The notes: generated by a model from the sequence alone, not told the origin. Shown: positions 9,128-18,441, numbered from the stretch's first letter. The stretch is 29,193 nt of DNA from Lewinellaceae bacterium (GCA_016716135.1 JADJWX010000003.1:1-29193); one strand, 5' to 3'. Numbers and translations: made by a program.

Positions 9128-11377
9128 ATGAAAAAATGGATCTTTCTGCTCGCGCTGTGCGCAGCCGGGCAAAACACAGCGGTGTACGGTCAAACGCTCA
9201 CCCGACAGCACCCAGCTTCAGGCCTGGAACCGGCTGGCAAAGCCGGGCAGTACGCTGCGCGGCCTGAAAGTGCGCGATGAGCTAAAAATCGCTGCCCGCG
9301 ACTTTTTTACCGACTGCAAAGCCGCACTCGGCACAGTTGCCCGCGACGAATTCCGGCTCCTGCGCACCAACACCGACGATCTGGGCATGACCCACTACCG
9401 CTATCAACAATATTACCGGGGCTACCGCATTGAAGGCGCCTTGTACACCTTGCACGAACAACAAGGCCGCGTTGCACGGCTAATGGCCGCATTTTGCCTG
9501 CCTTCAAGGCGGAAGAACCGCCGGCTGCCGTGGCGGAGGAAAAAGCGCTTCAATACGCCCTGGAACTGATTTCAACAAAAAACTACCTCTGGCTGGATAA
9601 AAAAGCCGAGGAAGCCCTGAAAGAGCGCACCCAAAACCGGGAAGCCAGCTTTTACCCAAAAGGCGAACTGGTTTGGTTGCAAACGGTGGCCGGCGAGAAA
9701 TTCCGGCTGGCCTGGAAATTCGACATCAATACAGCCGACGGCCTGTCCGGAATGCATCTACCTGGATGCCGCTACCACGGGTTGCTGAAACGGTACCCGC
9801 TGGATATCCACTTCGACCCGGGCTCGGGAACCACAACCTGGCATGGCACGCAAACCATCAACACCAGCCAGCCGGGCAGCAATTTTATCCTGCTCGACGA
9901 TTGCCAGGCGCCGAATATTCATGTGTTCAATGCCCAGGACTCCTCCTCGACGGCCTTTTCCACGGAATACACCGACGCCGACAACAACTGGACCACAATG
10001 GCACAGCAATCCGCCGTGCAAACTTTTTCAGCTCTGACCCAATCTGGCAGTATTTTACTGAACCGGCACTGGCCGCGACAGTTACGACAACGGCGGCGCC
10101 ACTACTCCAACGGCTACAACCAGGCCGGTTTATCGGCAACAATGGTGTGCGCAACTGGAGCAACGCCGAAAACGGGCCCCGGGTTGCAAATACACAACTT
10201 CGGGGACAACGGCACCGACGGAACCGTCACCGACGACTGGAATACGATCGACATTGTGGGCCATGAATTTTACACGCCGTCGCTACCAATGAAGCCGATC
10301 TGGTGTACGCCGCCAGATCGGGCGCCATTAGACAAGATCGTTCAGCGACATTTTGGCGGAGAATGGTGGAGTTGTACACCACCGGTTCGCAGGATTGGCT
10401 GGTCGGCGCCAACCGCGGCTACATCGCAACATGAGCAACCGGGCGACAGAAATGACCCCGACGTACCGGGGCACCAACTGGGTTTCCACCGCGGGCACCT
10501 GCGACGGCACCAACGACCAGTGTGGCGTGCACACCAACAGCGGCGTGCAGAATTTCTGGTTCTACCTGTTGTCCGACGGCGGCAGCGGCATCAACGATAA
10601 CGGCGATTTTTACACCGTGCAGGGCATTGGCTCCACCAATGCCGCCAATATTGCCTACCGCAGCCTGAGCGTTTACCTGAACAGCGGCTCCGGCTACGCC
10701 GACGCAAAATGGGGCGCCATCCAGGCCGCCATCGACCTGTTCGGCGACTGTTCCAACGAGGTGCTCAGTGCGCCCGCGCCTGGAACGCCGTGGGCGTGTA
10801 CAGCGCCGACGGGCTGGGCTACGACGATATTGAGGGTGGACTGCCCGGTGCAGGATTTGGTGCATGTGCTCGGCTTCCTTATTTCCTCGACGCGTTCAAC
10901 GACATCCGGTCCGATTGTGAAATTGCGCCGTCCAATGGCGCGCCGGTCGTGTACGAAGCCGGACATGCCGTATTGCTCAAACCGGGTTTTGCCAGCGGCG
11001 ATAATTTTCACGCCTACATCGACCCCTGCCCGGGTTCGGTCATGGCGGCAATGGGTTCCGGAAATACCGGCGACCGCACGCAAAACGGCCAAACCAGCAA
11101 ACAGTTGCCGGTAAATTCCGTAGGCCTGGAGGCCTTTCCAAACCCGTTCAGTCGAAGCTTACGCATCAGTTTGAAGTGCCGGCACACAGGGCGCTCAGCC
11201 TGCCGTTTGATCAGCAACACGGCCACACAATGTACACCTGTACGACAATGAAACATTACCGGAGGCGAGCACTCGGTTTTGTATGCACATACCGGTTTGC
11301 CCAACGGCCTGTACACCCTGGAAATGCGTTCAGCGGGAAAATACTGGTCGCGGAAACTGGTTAAGGTGGGGGATTGA
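9128..11377 (+). CDS. Secreted M4 (thermolysin-family) metallopeptidase with T9SS tail
   Basis: The composite of about 749 aa starts at ATG 9128 with a signal peptide (MKKWIFLLALCAAG). The propeptide covers roughly residues 30-200: 'FRLLRTNTDDLGMTHYRYQQ', 'YYRGYRIEGALYTLHEQQGR' is an FTP domain, then 'LVWLQTVAGEKFRLAWKFDI'. The catalytic domain contains 'DWNTIDIVGHEF' at about 10238-10270, which with one base restored reads HEFxHAVATNEAD, the HExxH zinc motif. 'QCGVHTNSGVQNFWFYLL' (about 10516-10570) is the second M4 block with the catalytic-site His. The third zinc ligand, usually Glu in GAxNExxSD, lies in a damaged stretch (10320-10350) where the best reading gives Lys. After it come a Cys-flanked 3-coathanger-like module ('APVVYEAGHAVLLKPGFASG', 'FHAYIDPC') and a T9SS tail ('LEAFPNPFSRSLRIS', 'GLYTLEMRSAGKYWSRKLV'). 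It should be a secreted general endopeptidase. Confidence 0.87.
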
Positions 11378-11392
11378 AATTTTGGCTTACTC

Positions 11393-11417
11393 GTCCTGCG
11401 GCTTGAAGCCGCAGGAC
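11393..11417. repeat. Perfect 12-bp-arm hairpin after the M4 peptidase gene
   Basis: GTCCTGCGGCTT and its exact reverse complement are separated by a single G, beginning 15 bp after the peptidase stop. No T-run follows, so it is not a classic intrinsic terminator. The GC-rich palindrome right after a gene resembles REP-type elements and the hairpins at 22313-22380. Confidence 0.7.
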
Positions 11418-11450
11418 AGGTTCCTGCTTTGCCGCATATTTGCGGTTGGC

Positions 11451-12099
11451 ATGCCGTACACTTTTCACCCGACATATTGCATTCAACGGCGATGCCGATT
11501 CAGGCCAGGCGCTCCGATTCGGCACCTGGCAAATTACGGAAGACGAAACTTACTTTCGTCGGGACCTTCCGCTCACCCCCGATGAAGCGGCCGACCTCGA
11601 CCGGTACAAGGGGGATTCGCCGGCTGAATGGTTTGCCGGGCGCTGGTTGTTGCATCTGCTCACGGGCGACAATGTGCGTTGCCGCTCGGCAAAACGCGTT
11701 TGCCAAACCCTTTTTCTGCACCGGCCGGAATTGCACTGCTCGCTTAGCCATTCGCACGGCACCGTGGGCGCCATGTTGGCAAATCAAATCTGCGGTTGTG
11801 ACTTACAGGTTTTGGTGCATAAAATGCCGCGGCTGGCCGGTAAATTCCTGCACCAGGAGGAAGCCGCCTTTCTCCAGCAATTCAATCCCCACCAACAGTT
11901 TGACCTCATGCACGTGTTTTGGACGGCCAAGGAAAGTCTGTACAAAGCCTATGGCCTGAAGGAACTGGACTTCAGAGGACACCTGCGCCTTGATCCTTTT
12001 GAATGGAAAAGTTATTACGCCGAAACGACGGGGTGGATCAGCAAGGACGATTTTCGCCAGGCATTTCACCTGTATTTGAAAAACGGATCTCCCGGATAA
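11451..12099 (+). CDS. 4'-phosphopantetheinyl transferase superfamily protein
   Basis: This Sfp-like enzyme is expected to move the phosphopantetheine arm of CoA onto a carrier-protein serine. One frame covers nearly all of it: 'FGTWQITEDETYFRRDLPLT', 'EWFAGRWLLHLLTG' (the substrate-binding RxxGR-like region), 'ELHCSLSHSHGTVGAMLA' (SLSHS motif), 'ICGCDLQVLVHKMPRLAGKF' and 'LMHVFWTAKESLYKAYG' (W-x-x-KES-x-K motif). The Asp of GCDLQ and Glu of KES are metal ligands; the middle ligand position is Gln rather than Glu. About 215 aa is normal. I chose ATG 11451 ('MPYTF'), which needs one indel to join the main frame; an in-frame TTG at 11440 is the alternative. The only partner visible in the window would be outside it: no acyl or peptidyl carrier protein is encoded here. 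Confidence 0.85.
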
Positions 12100-12165
12100 C
12101 TCCCGGCGGTGCGTTTGTCTGGACGGTCTGCACGCCAAAATAATGCCGGTGCATGCCGGAAAAAC

Positions 12166-12668
12166 TCAGTTTTCCATTTTCGTCCGCGCCTTAATCGTAG
12201 AAGGCGACACCCCCAGGTCCTTTGCTGCTTTCACATGGCGAAACTGGCATACCAACCCAATTTTGATGATGGCCAGGTGGTGGATAGCATGATCGTATAC
12301 AAAAAGCAGTTCGCGCCCGACCGTGCTTTCGTAACAAGGCCGTTCATCGCTGCCAAACTCAGCCCGTACTGACACTGGCGCTTGCATATCAAATGTTGGA
12401 AGCGCGTGCGCAAACGCTTCAAACGCGGTAGTAGCGATATCCGGACGGCTTTCGAATATCGGATTCCGGTTGCGGGCAGCATAGTCTACCGTTCCTGCTT
12501 GAACACCATTTTCAAGGCATTGAAAAAACTCCAGAATGTGCCGAAAGTGTTGCCCCAAGGAATTGCCTTCAAATTCTGCCAATTGTTTTGATAGTCTTCC
12601 GCAGTTAATTGTACGATGACCTGATTGATCTGTTGTATAATAGCCAGCAAGGCGATATCTGCTTTCAT
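12166..12668 (-). CDS. DinB-family protein (four-helix, metal-binding type)
   Basis: ATG 12668 begins 'MKADIALLAIIQQINQVIVQ', then 'LTAEDYQ', and after one frame change near 12580 'LAEFEGNSLGQHFRHILEFF', 'VDYAARNRNPIFESRPDIAT', and 'LLFVYDHAIHHLAIIKIGL', ending '..IKARTKMEN'. The His in 'GQHFRHI' and the 'DHAIHH' block are where DinB/YfiT-like proteins bind a divalent metal. The length of about 167 aa is typical. Some relatives are thiol-dependent transferases, but most have no known reaction. It is convergent with the phosphopantetheinyl transferase (66-bp gap) and divergent from rsmF. The 208 bp between this start and rsmF must hold both promoters; the only hint I see is TACATTTA at 12846-12853, one base off the TAnnTTTG consensus, on the rsmF side. 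Confidence 0.85.
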
Positions 12669-12876
12669 AGTTGAAATCTCCGTAAATAGACGAGCGCTGA
12701 ATTCTGTTGAACGGTGTAAAAATAGATACGATTTTCAGGTTTTTCCGGTTTTACAGGTTTTTTGCCCGCCCGTTGTCCCTCGTGAGACACTCCGGCAGCT
12801 CGATCGGGCATTCCGGCGATTCGGGCAAATCTGCGCGCGTCGTGGTACATTTACGCTGCCAGCCATTTTTCCAGCC

Positions 12877-14242
12877 ATGACAAACGTACTCCCGCCGCCC
12901 TTCGAACAACAAATGCAACAGCTGCTGGGCGCTGAATTTGCCGCCTTCCTTTCGGCCCTCCGGGAGCCTGCACCGGTTAGCATTCGGGAAAACCCGGCAA
13001 AAAAACCTGCCGGCAGTGATCCGTTATGCGCAGCAGCCAGCCCGGTCCCCTGGCATCCGCAAGGCTGGTATTTGCCGGAACGGCCGGTTTCACACTCTGA
13101 TCCGCTGCTCCGCCGGAGCGTACTACGTGCAGGAAGCCTCGTCCATGTTTTTGCAGGAAGCCTGCGCCAGGCATTGGCTGCCGGATGCGCCTTTAAAAGT
13201 GCTCGACCTGTGCGCGGCGCCGGGTGGCAAAAGCACCTTTGCTGGCCGCCTTGCCCGGCAGCCTGGTGGTTTCCAACGAGGTCATCCGCTCGCGGGTGAG
13301 CGGGTTGCGCGAAAACCTGGAACGCTGGGGCGACCCGCGTAGCGCAGTTACCAGCGCAGAAGCGGAAGATTTCGCCCGACTGGTCGATTGGTTTGACGTG
13401 GTAGTAACCGATGCTCCCTGCAGCGGCGAAGGGTTGTTTCGGAAAGACCCGGATGCTGTGCGGGAATGGTCGCCGGAGCAAGTGCTGCTTTGTGCTGCAC
13501 GGCAAAAACGCATTCTCAGCGGGGACGTAAGCGCCCCTGAAACCCGGCAGGCTGCTGGTGTACTCCACCTGCACCTACAATGCGGCGGAGAATGAAGAAA
13601 ATGCGGCCTGGCTTTGCCGGGAGTTTGAACTCGATCCGGTACGATTGACCCTTCCGGCCGAATGGGGCATTGCGGAAGGCCGATTTGGCTACCAGTTTTT
13701 CCCGCACCGCCTGCGCGGCGAAGGTTTTTTCATCAGCTTGTTTCGAAAAAAAGCGGACGCTGCGCGAAATGCGGGTGCGTCGGCGCAGTTTCGCAGCCTG
13801 CAGCCTTTGCCAAAAAAACAAATTCCGGAGTTGGCGCCCTGGTTCCGGCCCGAAGCAACGCCGGCGTTTTTTCAAACACCGGCAGGGGAAATCCTGGCTT
13901 TCCCGGAAGCCTTTGAACCTGATTTGCGCGTTCTGGATAAGTTTTTGAAAAACAAATGGTTTGGCCTGTACGCCGGTACATTCAAAGGCCGGGATTTCAT
14001 TCCGGGCCACGCCCTGGCACTCACGGCTGGTGCTCCCCCTACCCCTGCCCGGTGTTGAACTTTCGCGCGAGCAGGCTTTGCGTTTTTTGAAAAAAGAAAT
14101 TTTTGACCTGCCGGCGGGCGCTCCGGGCAAAGGCTGGGTGCTGGCCCGGTACCGGGGGCTGAATTTAGGTTGGTTGAAAGTGGTGCCTGGCCGTTGGAAC
14201 AATTATCTGCCTGCTGAGCGGCGGATTCGGATGGAGCTCTAA
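12877..14242 (+). CDS. rsmF: RsmF-like rRNA (cytosine-C5) methyltransferase
   Basis: The composite is about 454 aa from ATG 12877. It reads 'FEQQMQQLLGAEFAAFLSAL', 'PVSIRENPAK', 'VPWHPQGWYLPERPVF', 'AGAYYVQEASSMFLQEA', SAM motif 'VLDLCAAPGGKSTLLAALPG', 'SLVVSNEVIRSRVSGLRENL', motif IV 'VVTDAPCSGEGLFRKD' and motif VI 'LLVYSTCTYNAAENEENAAW'. The two cysteines (PC and TC) are the base-release and nucleophile residues of the NOL1/NOP2/sun family. The C-terminal part ('FFPHRLRGEGFFISLFRKK', 'FGLYAGTFKGRDFIPGHALA', 'VLARYRGLNLGWLKVV') matches the PUA-like extension of RsmF/YebU, so 16S rRNA is the likely substrate. Frame changes lie near 13020, 13130, 13235, 13540 and 14040. The stop TAA (14240-14242) overlaps the first bases of the repeat element that follows. 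Confidence 0.88.
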
Positions 14243-14296
14243 CATGAGTCATGCCGAATTTTTAAAATGACTTCGGAGAAGTCAAATATTTGTAGA
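14241..14296 (+). repeat. Outer inverted repeat, left arm
   Basis: The arm starts AACATGAGTCATGCCGAATT and ends with GTCAAATATTTGTAGA. It contains its own small hairpin GACTTC-GGA-GAAGTC at 14269-14283. It pairs with 14705-14765, with a few mismatches and a short gap. Its first two bases are part of the rsmF stop codon. Confidence 0.8.
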
Positions 14297-14444
14297 TCAG
14301 AGATTTAAGGGCGCTCGACGACCTCGGAGATGTCGCATGTACAGGGGTTAACACCTGGATATTTGACCTCTACCGGCGTGCGTTGGTTGGTTATAAAGGG
14401 GGGAATGCAAATCAGAGGGGTATCTAAACGAAATATACCCAAAA

Positions 14445-14598
14445 CGCTTGTCATGTCGTAGCGCAGCGGAGACATCAGTAAAAAGTTCCATGCTTCGAAA
14501 GTGCCGAAGAACGCCGATCTCCGTTTTTAGTTACAACTCGCAAAGTATACTTGTGTAGATGTCTTCCCCCGCTAGGGCGGGGTACGACATGACAAGCG
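14445..14598. repeat. Inner inverted repeat pair
   Basis: CGCTTGTCATGTCGTA at 14445-14460 is the exact reverse complement of 14583-14598 (16 bp). A further 7 bp pair (AGACATC at 14470-14476 with GATGTCT at 14558-14564). The right half also holds a GC-rich mini-hairpin (CCCCGC-TAG-GGCGGGG, about 14567-14582). 'TGTCATGTCG...GAGACATC' resembles dispersed palindromes I associate with Bacteroidota genomes; that association is from memory and not verifiable here. Confidence 0.75.
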
Positions 14599-14704
14599 CT
14601 ATGGATGGATGATTAGGCAAGTTTACTCCATTGAACCGTATAAACATATATAACTAATCATTGCACGCCGGTAACGAGGTCGGGCAACGGGTAACCGGAG
14701 CATT

Positions 14705-14765
14705 TCTACAAATATTTGACCTCTCCGAGGTCTTTTTTATGGAAAAATTCGGGATGACTCATGTT
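14705..14765 (-). repeat. Outer inverted repeat, right arm
   Basis: Read on the minus strand this arm begins AACATGAGTCATCCCGAATT and ends GTCAAATATTTGTAGA, mirroring 14241-14296. Its own hairpin core is GACCTC-TCC-GAGGTC. Relative to the left arm it has a few extra bases between the AATTTTT run and the hairpin. It abuts the stop codon (14766-14768) of the minus-strand secreted protein gene. Confidence 0.8.
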
Positions 14766-16958
14766 TTAAAAACACACCAAACGCCCCGTGGCAATTGTGT
14801 CGCCTACCTGCACCCGCCACACATAAACGCCGGCTTCAGGCATCGCATCCGCCGGCACATCCAGCCAGTGCAGCCCTTCCGGCAAATTCCGATGATTTTG
14901 GAAAATCAGCCGGCCGTTCAGATCAAACAGTTCCAGGGTTGTGTTGGAAACACCGGCACCTGCACGGCAAGGCGGGCGCCGCTGCCGGTTGGATTGGGCT
15001 GGGGGTTAAAAACAGCCGTTTGGGCGCGATCCATCGGATTTCCGAAGAGCAGTTGCAGGGTTTGTGTTTCATCTGCCCGGGTGTACGCTTCCGGTCGGAG
15101 TTGGTTTGGCGCTAGCCGGAGTATTTCCGAGAGCCGGAGTGCTGTAGTTGCGCGCCAGCGCAGTTTCAAAACAGCGGTGCCGGCGGGTAGTAGCCGGGCT
15201 TCGTTGTCGAACCAGCTGAGTGTGAGCATTCCGGGCTTGGGTTGGGCGAAGTTTGTTTCGTCAAAACCGGGTAACCCGGCGGCATGCACCGCCTCGAGCG
15301 TAATTTTCTTGGGTCAATTCAGCGCGAGTTGGACGCCTTGCCAGTCCATTTCGGTGGGGAGATACAATTCGGTTTCAAGCAATTGGCCTGCTGCAAGCGT
15401 GGCGTCTGGCATTGCAAGCGCCGTTTCAGCCCGATCGTCGGGCGGTGGGGCAACGCTGTGCGGCACGGCGTTACAGTTGATGTCGCCGACTTTTACGCCG
15501 ATAAATTCAATCGGCCCTTGCAGTGCAGCGCTGATGGGTGCGAAGCCTGGAATAACCTGCTGAAAGGGATTTTGGGGATTAGGAAAAACATAATCTTTCG
15601 GCACAAAGCGCCAGGAAGAATTATTGGGCAATTCCTGGTAAACGCCGAGAATGACTTTGCGCAGTTCGATGATGTCGAAGGTGGTTACCGAGCGGCTGTT
15701 GTTGGCATCGGCAGCCATGAGTTTATAGGGGCTGTTCAGTGGCTCCGTGCCCAGGATGTGTTTGTTGATCAGGATAAGGTCGAAAGTGGAAACGCCGTTG
15801 AGATGGTTATTGTCCAGCGAAGGTGCTAAGGTATAATCCGACGACAAAGGAAGGTTCAGGCCGGCAGGGCTCCAGCACCCGTCGACACCGGTTTGGTTCA
15901 GATAAGGCAGGAAAAGGGTAATTGGCGGCAACGCCGGATTACTCCCTCAATATTCATGGCTACTTCATCCATTGGTTGGTCGTCGCAGTGGAATGTCACG
16001 CAGGCCAACGGAACATTCCCTGGTGATTGGCAGCTCCTCAGGTTATCTTGAACAATAACATAAGTCTCACAGTAGCCTGCATTCCCAGATTTGTCCAGCG
16101 CCCAATGTTCAACCAGGTGCGTACTTAAACTATTGCAATCAAAAACCACGAATTTCTGTGGAGTACCATCTGGATTAAGTGGGAAGCCCGTGCCAGTGCC
16201 CGATACGCGAATGCCGGTTATCAAAAGGTTGGCCGGGGCAATATTATCGATCATATGATACAGAAAATCCGTATCCCAGAGTACAACCATTGCGGTCGGC
16301 ATGATATTGACGCTCAATCCATTGACGCAAACCACATCCGGTTTTTTGCAATCTTCCAGCATAAAATCCCAGCCGCAGGTGCTGGTTTCGGCGCCTTGCG
16401 TTACCGTCCACTCGATGCGGTGTGTGGCGCCGAGCGGTAGTTCCGGCGCTGTGTAATTGCCCGGATTTTGCTGGGTATTCCAGCGAACGGCGGCAACAGT
16501 GGTATCGCCGTTGGTAATGGTTTGCAGGGCAAAACCGTATTTCAGTTCGGGCAGTACCGGGCGTTCATCAAAACTGCGTGCAGTGCCGCCGCTAAGACTG
16601 TCAGCGTTGGCATTGCTGAAATACACCTTGTTCCAGCCGGGTAGTCCATCGCTGTCGACAATCGTTTCCTGGCTTCCGGTGGCGTCCAGGTCGAGGTACA
16701 GGCGATATTTTATGGAAATGGGGCCTGTTTTGCAAGCATCAAGAATGGTAAGCGACAAATCGGCAGCGCCTTCCAGGCAGATCATGGATTTCATATACCG
16801 GGTCGAACCAATAGGATTCGTTCCAGATTTGCGCATTATTATTTGTTTCGTCACACAGCATTTGCGGGACGTCGGGGCAATTCAGTAAAACAGGTGGACA
16901 TTGGGCACTGGCTGAAAAGGCCAGAAAGCAAGGCGAGGACTTGTAGAAGACTGTTCAT
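14766..16958 (-). CDS. Secreted protein with dockerin-like and cohesin-like domains and T9SS tail
   Basis: The composite is about 730 aa from ATG 16958, with signal peptide MNSLLQVLALLSGLFS, then 'NNAQIWNESYWFDPVYEIHD', 'YRLYLDLDATGSQE', 'WTVTQGAETSTCGWDFMLED', and 'VVCVNGLSVNIMPTAMVVLW' up to 'SGTGTGFPLNPDGTPQKFVV'. A dockerin-type pair of EF-hand-like repeats follows at about residues 386-440 ('LNGVSTFDLILINKHILG', 'ADANNSRSVTTFDIIELRKV'). Next is a cohesin-like beta domain (about 500-610: 'GQLLETELYLPTEMDWQGVQ', 'PGMLTLSWFDNEARLLPAGT'), then a T9SS type A tail ('VFNPQPNPTGSGARLAVQ', 'LELFDLNGRLIFQ') ending '..ATGRLVCF'. It is a clear, shorter paralogue of the 22381-28689 protein, same strand. 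Function is unknown; a structural surface or matrix role is inferred. Codon use is mixed, unlike the large paralogue. Frame changes lie near 15905, 15310 and 14950, and near the signal peptide. Confidence 0.82.
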
Positions 16959-17137
16959 GAGCAGGTGTCATTAAGGTTGGGTATTAAAACAAACGCTTGC
17001 AAGTTAAAATTTACCAGCTTGTTTTACAAGGAATTGCGTGCCAACTGCATCGTAGTTTTTGTCATCTTGCCGACGTGCCGGGATTCGGCATATACCCGGG
17101 AGGGTATTTATGACAGCCAGCCTTTTGGGTTAAAAAA

Positions 17138-17185
17138 AACGATCCCGTTGGAATGGACGAAAACGCCTGCCCCAACGGGATCGTT
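17138..17185 (-). terminator. Intrinsic terminator after sucD, bidirectional form
   Basis: A perfect 14-bp stem (AACGATCCCGTTGG at 17138-17151, CCAACGGGATCGTT at 17172-17185) encloses a 20-nt loop. Read on the minus strand the stem is followed by a run of eight T, so it should end the sucD transcript, whose stop is 31 bp upstream. On the plus strand it is followed by CTTTTT, so it may also work in that direction. Confidence 0.9.
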
Positions 17186-17215
17186 CTTTTTGACCCGACA
17201 AAGAATTTTGTGCAT

Positions 17216-18092
17216 TTAGGTTTTCACCAAACCCATCACTTGTTGCACGGTATGCCCGATTTGAGCGGGCGATTGTACCACGGTTATTCCGTGTTCAGCC
17301 ATAATGCGCATTTTGGCGGCAGCCGTATCGTCCGCACTGCCGACGATAGCGCCGGCATGGCCCATTTACGGCCTTTGGGTGCAGTTTGTCCGGCGATAAA
17401 ACCAATAACCGGTTTTTATTGCCATTGGCGCTGATCCACTGGGCTGCTTCGGCTTCCAGGGAGCCTCCGATTTCGCCGATCATCACGATGCCTTCGGTCT
17501 CCGGGTCGTCCATAAACAGTTTGATCGCATCCAGCGTCGTGGTTCCAATGATCGGATCGCCACCTATGCCGATTGCCGTGGTAATTCCCAGGCCGGCTTG
17601 GCCAGTTGATCGGCCGCTTCGTATGTGAGCGTACCGGATTTGGATACCAGGCCGATTGGACCGCGTTTAAACACGAAACCGGGCATGATCGACTTTGGCT
17701 TCATCCGGGGTGATGATGCGGGCAGTTTGGCCCGATCAGGCGGCAGTTTTGGTGTCGATATATGCATTGGCACGCACCATATCCTGCACCGGAATGCCTT
17801 CGGTAATTGCCACAATTACCTTGATGCCGGACTGTGCTGCTTCGATGATGGCGTCGGCGGCAAACGCCGGGGGAACGAAGATAATAGAGGTATCGGCGCC
17901 TGTAGACTTAACGGCTTGTTCCACGGTATTGAACACCGGGCGTTCGAGGTGGGTTTGTCCACCTTTGCCGGGGGTAACACCGCCAACCACATTCGTGCCG
18001 TAACTGATCATTTGTTCGGCGTGAAAAGTGCCTTCTTTTCCGGTAAAGCCTTGTACAAGAATCCGGGAGTGCTTATTGACTAAAACTGACAT
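17216..18092 (-). CDS. sucD: Succinyl-CoA synthetase (ADP/GDP-forming) alpha subunit
   Basis: SucD pairs with SucC to convert succinyl-CoA to succinate with nucleotide phosphorylation in the TCA cycle. ATG 18092 begins 'MSVLVNKHSRILVQGFTGKE', then 'GTFHAEQMISYGTNVVGGVT', 'PGKGGQTHLERPVFNTVEQA' (CoA-binding fold) and 'ADTSIIFVPPAFAADAIIEA'. Frame changes follow near 17750, 17610 and 17400. The second domain has 'KRGPIGLVSKSGTLTYEAAD', 'IVMIGEIGGSLEAEAAQW', 'PVIGFIAGQTAP' and 'GHAGAIVGSADDTAAKM'; the His of GHAG is the phosphorylated active-site residue. It ends '..VQQVMGLVKT' with the stop at 17216. About 291 aa is the usual length. No sucC is in the window. It is the last gene of the pfkB-adk-divIC-sucD run, 37 bp after the divIC stop. 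Confidence 0.95.
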
Positions 18093-18129
18093 GAAGACTG
18101 GATAGTTGAATGATCGTTCGAGATACTGG

Positions 18130-18441
18130 TTATTCTTTTCTTTAATGATGTAAACGTCTTCGTTGGGGCGTTTCATGTAGTAGTGTTCACGGGCATATTT
18201 TTCCTTGGTAAGTTCAAAATCTTCCGCTTCTTGTTGTGCTTCCTGGATTTTTTCTTTGTAAAATCCTTGTCGGACCCAGGCGGGATTGAGCGCTATGCAG
18301 GCGCCATTGGGTCCAAAGACTGTGTTTATCCAGGAAAATGAGGATAAAAAAGAAGATCAGCAGGGTCAGATAATACCGGTTTTGGAGCGGTGCCGGGAGC
18401 CGTTGCCAAAGTGCTTGCCAGGGATTGGTTGGGAGTGCCAT
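18130..18441 (-). CDS. Septum formation initiator (DivIC/FtsB) family protein
   Basis: ATG 18441 begins 'MALPTNPWQALWQRLPAPLQ', followed by one membrane helix, 'NRYYLTLLIFFFILIFLDKH', then 'SLWTQWRLHSAQSRL'. After a frame change near 18270 a coiled coil runs through 'KEKIQEAQQEAEDFELTKEK' to 'YAREHYYMKRPNEDVYIIKE'. The short cytoplasmic start, single helix, coiled coil and the 'ARE-YYMKRPNEDVYII' ending are the hallmark of the DivIC/FtsB family, which acts in the divisome with FtsL. The raw frame has no stop before it runs into sucD; adding one A in the AAGAAAAG tract gives a TAA at 18130-18132 and about 103 aa, the normal size. It lies between adk and sucD in the same direction. Confidence 0.85.

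Larger units (their letters stand above)
14241..14767. other. Intergenic nested inverted-repeat element between convergent genes
   Basis: This 520-bp stretch has no coding frame I believe. It is built of two nested inverted repeats: an outer pair at its ends and an inner pair around 14445-14598. Between them lie a degenerate extra copy of the outer hairpin core (14320-14334, GACCTCGGAGATGTC) and a half copy in the opposite sense (14358-14373). The organisation resembles a cluster of REP-like or MITE-like elements. No transposase gene is present. Both flanking genes end exactly at its borders. Confidence 0.75.

Noticed and set aside
2601..11377. Programmed ribosomal frameshifting or recoding
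   Set aside because: The breaks occur in all genes, go in both directions, and lack consistent slippery sequences or downstream structures.
12735..13574. A 279-codon minus-strand frame over the start of rsmF
   Set aside because: The plus strand holds the conserved rRNA methyltransferase motifs; the antisense product is Ser/Arg/Ala-rich without motifs.
1354..14242. Reading the many broken genes as a pseudogene graveyard
   Set aside because: Catalytic motifs are intact on both sides of each break, stops occur only where the frame is lost, and the same pattern affects adk and sucD. Sequencing error explains it better.
14661..15563. A 300-codon plus-strand frame over the 3' part of the smaller secreted paralogue
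   Set aside because: The minus strand encodes a T9SS tail and cohesin-like domain here. The plus frame starts inside the repeat element and shows no protein-like pattern.
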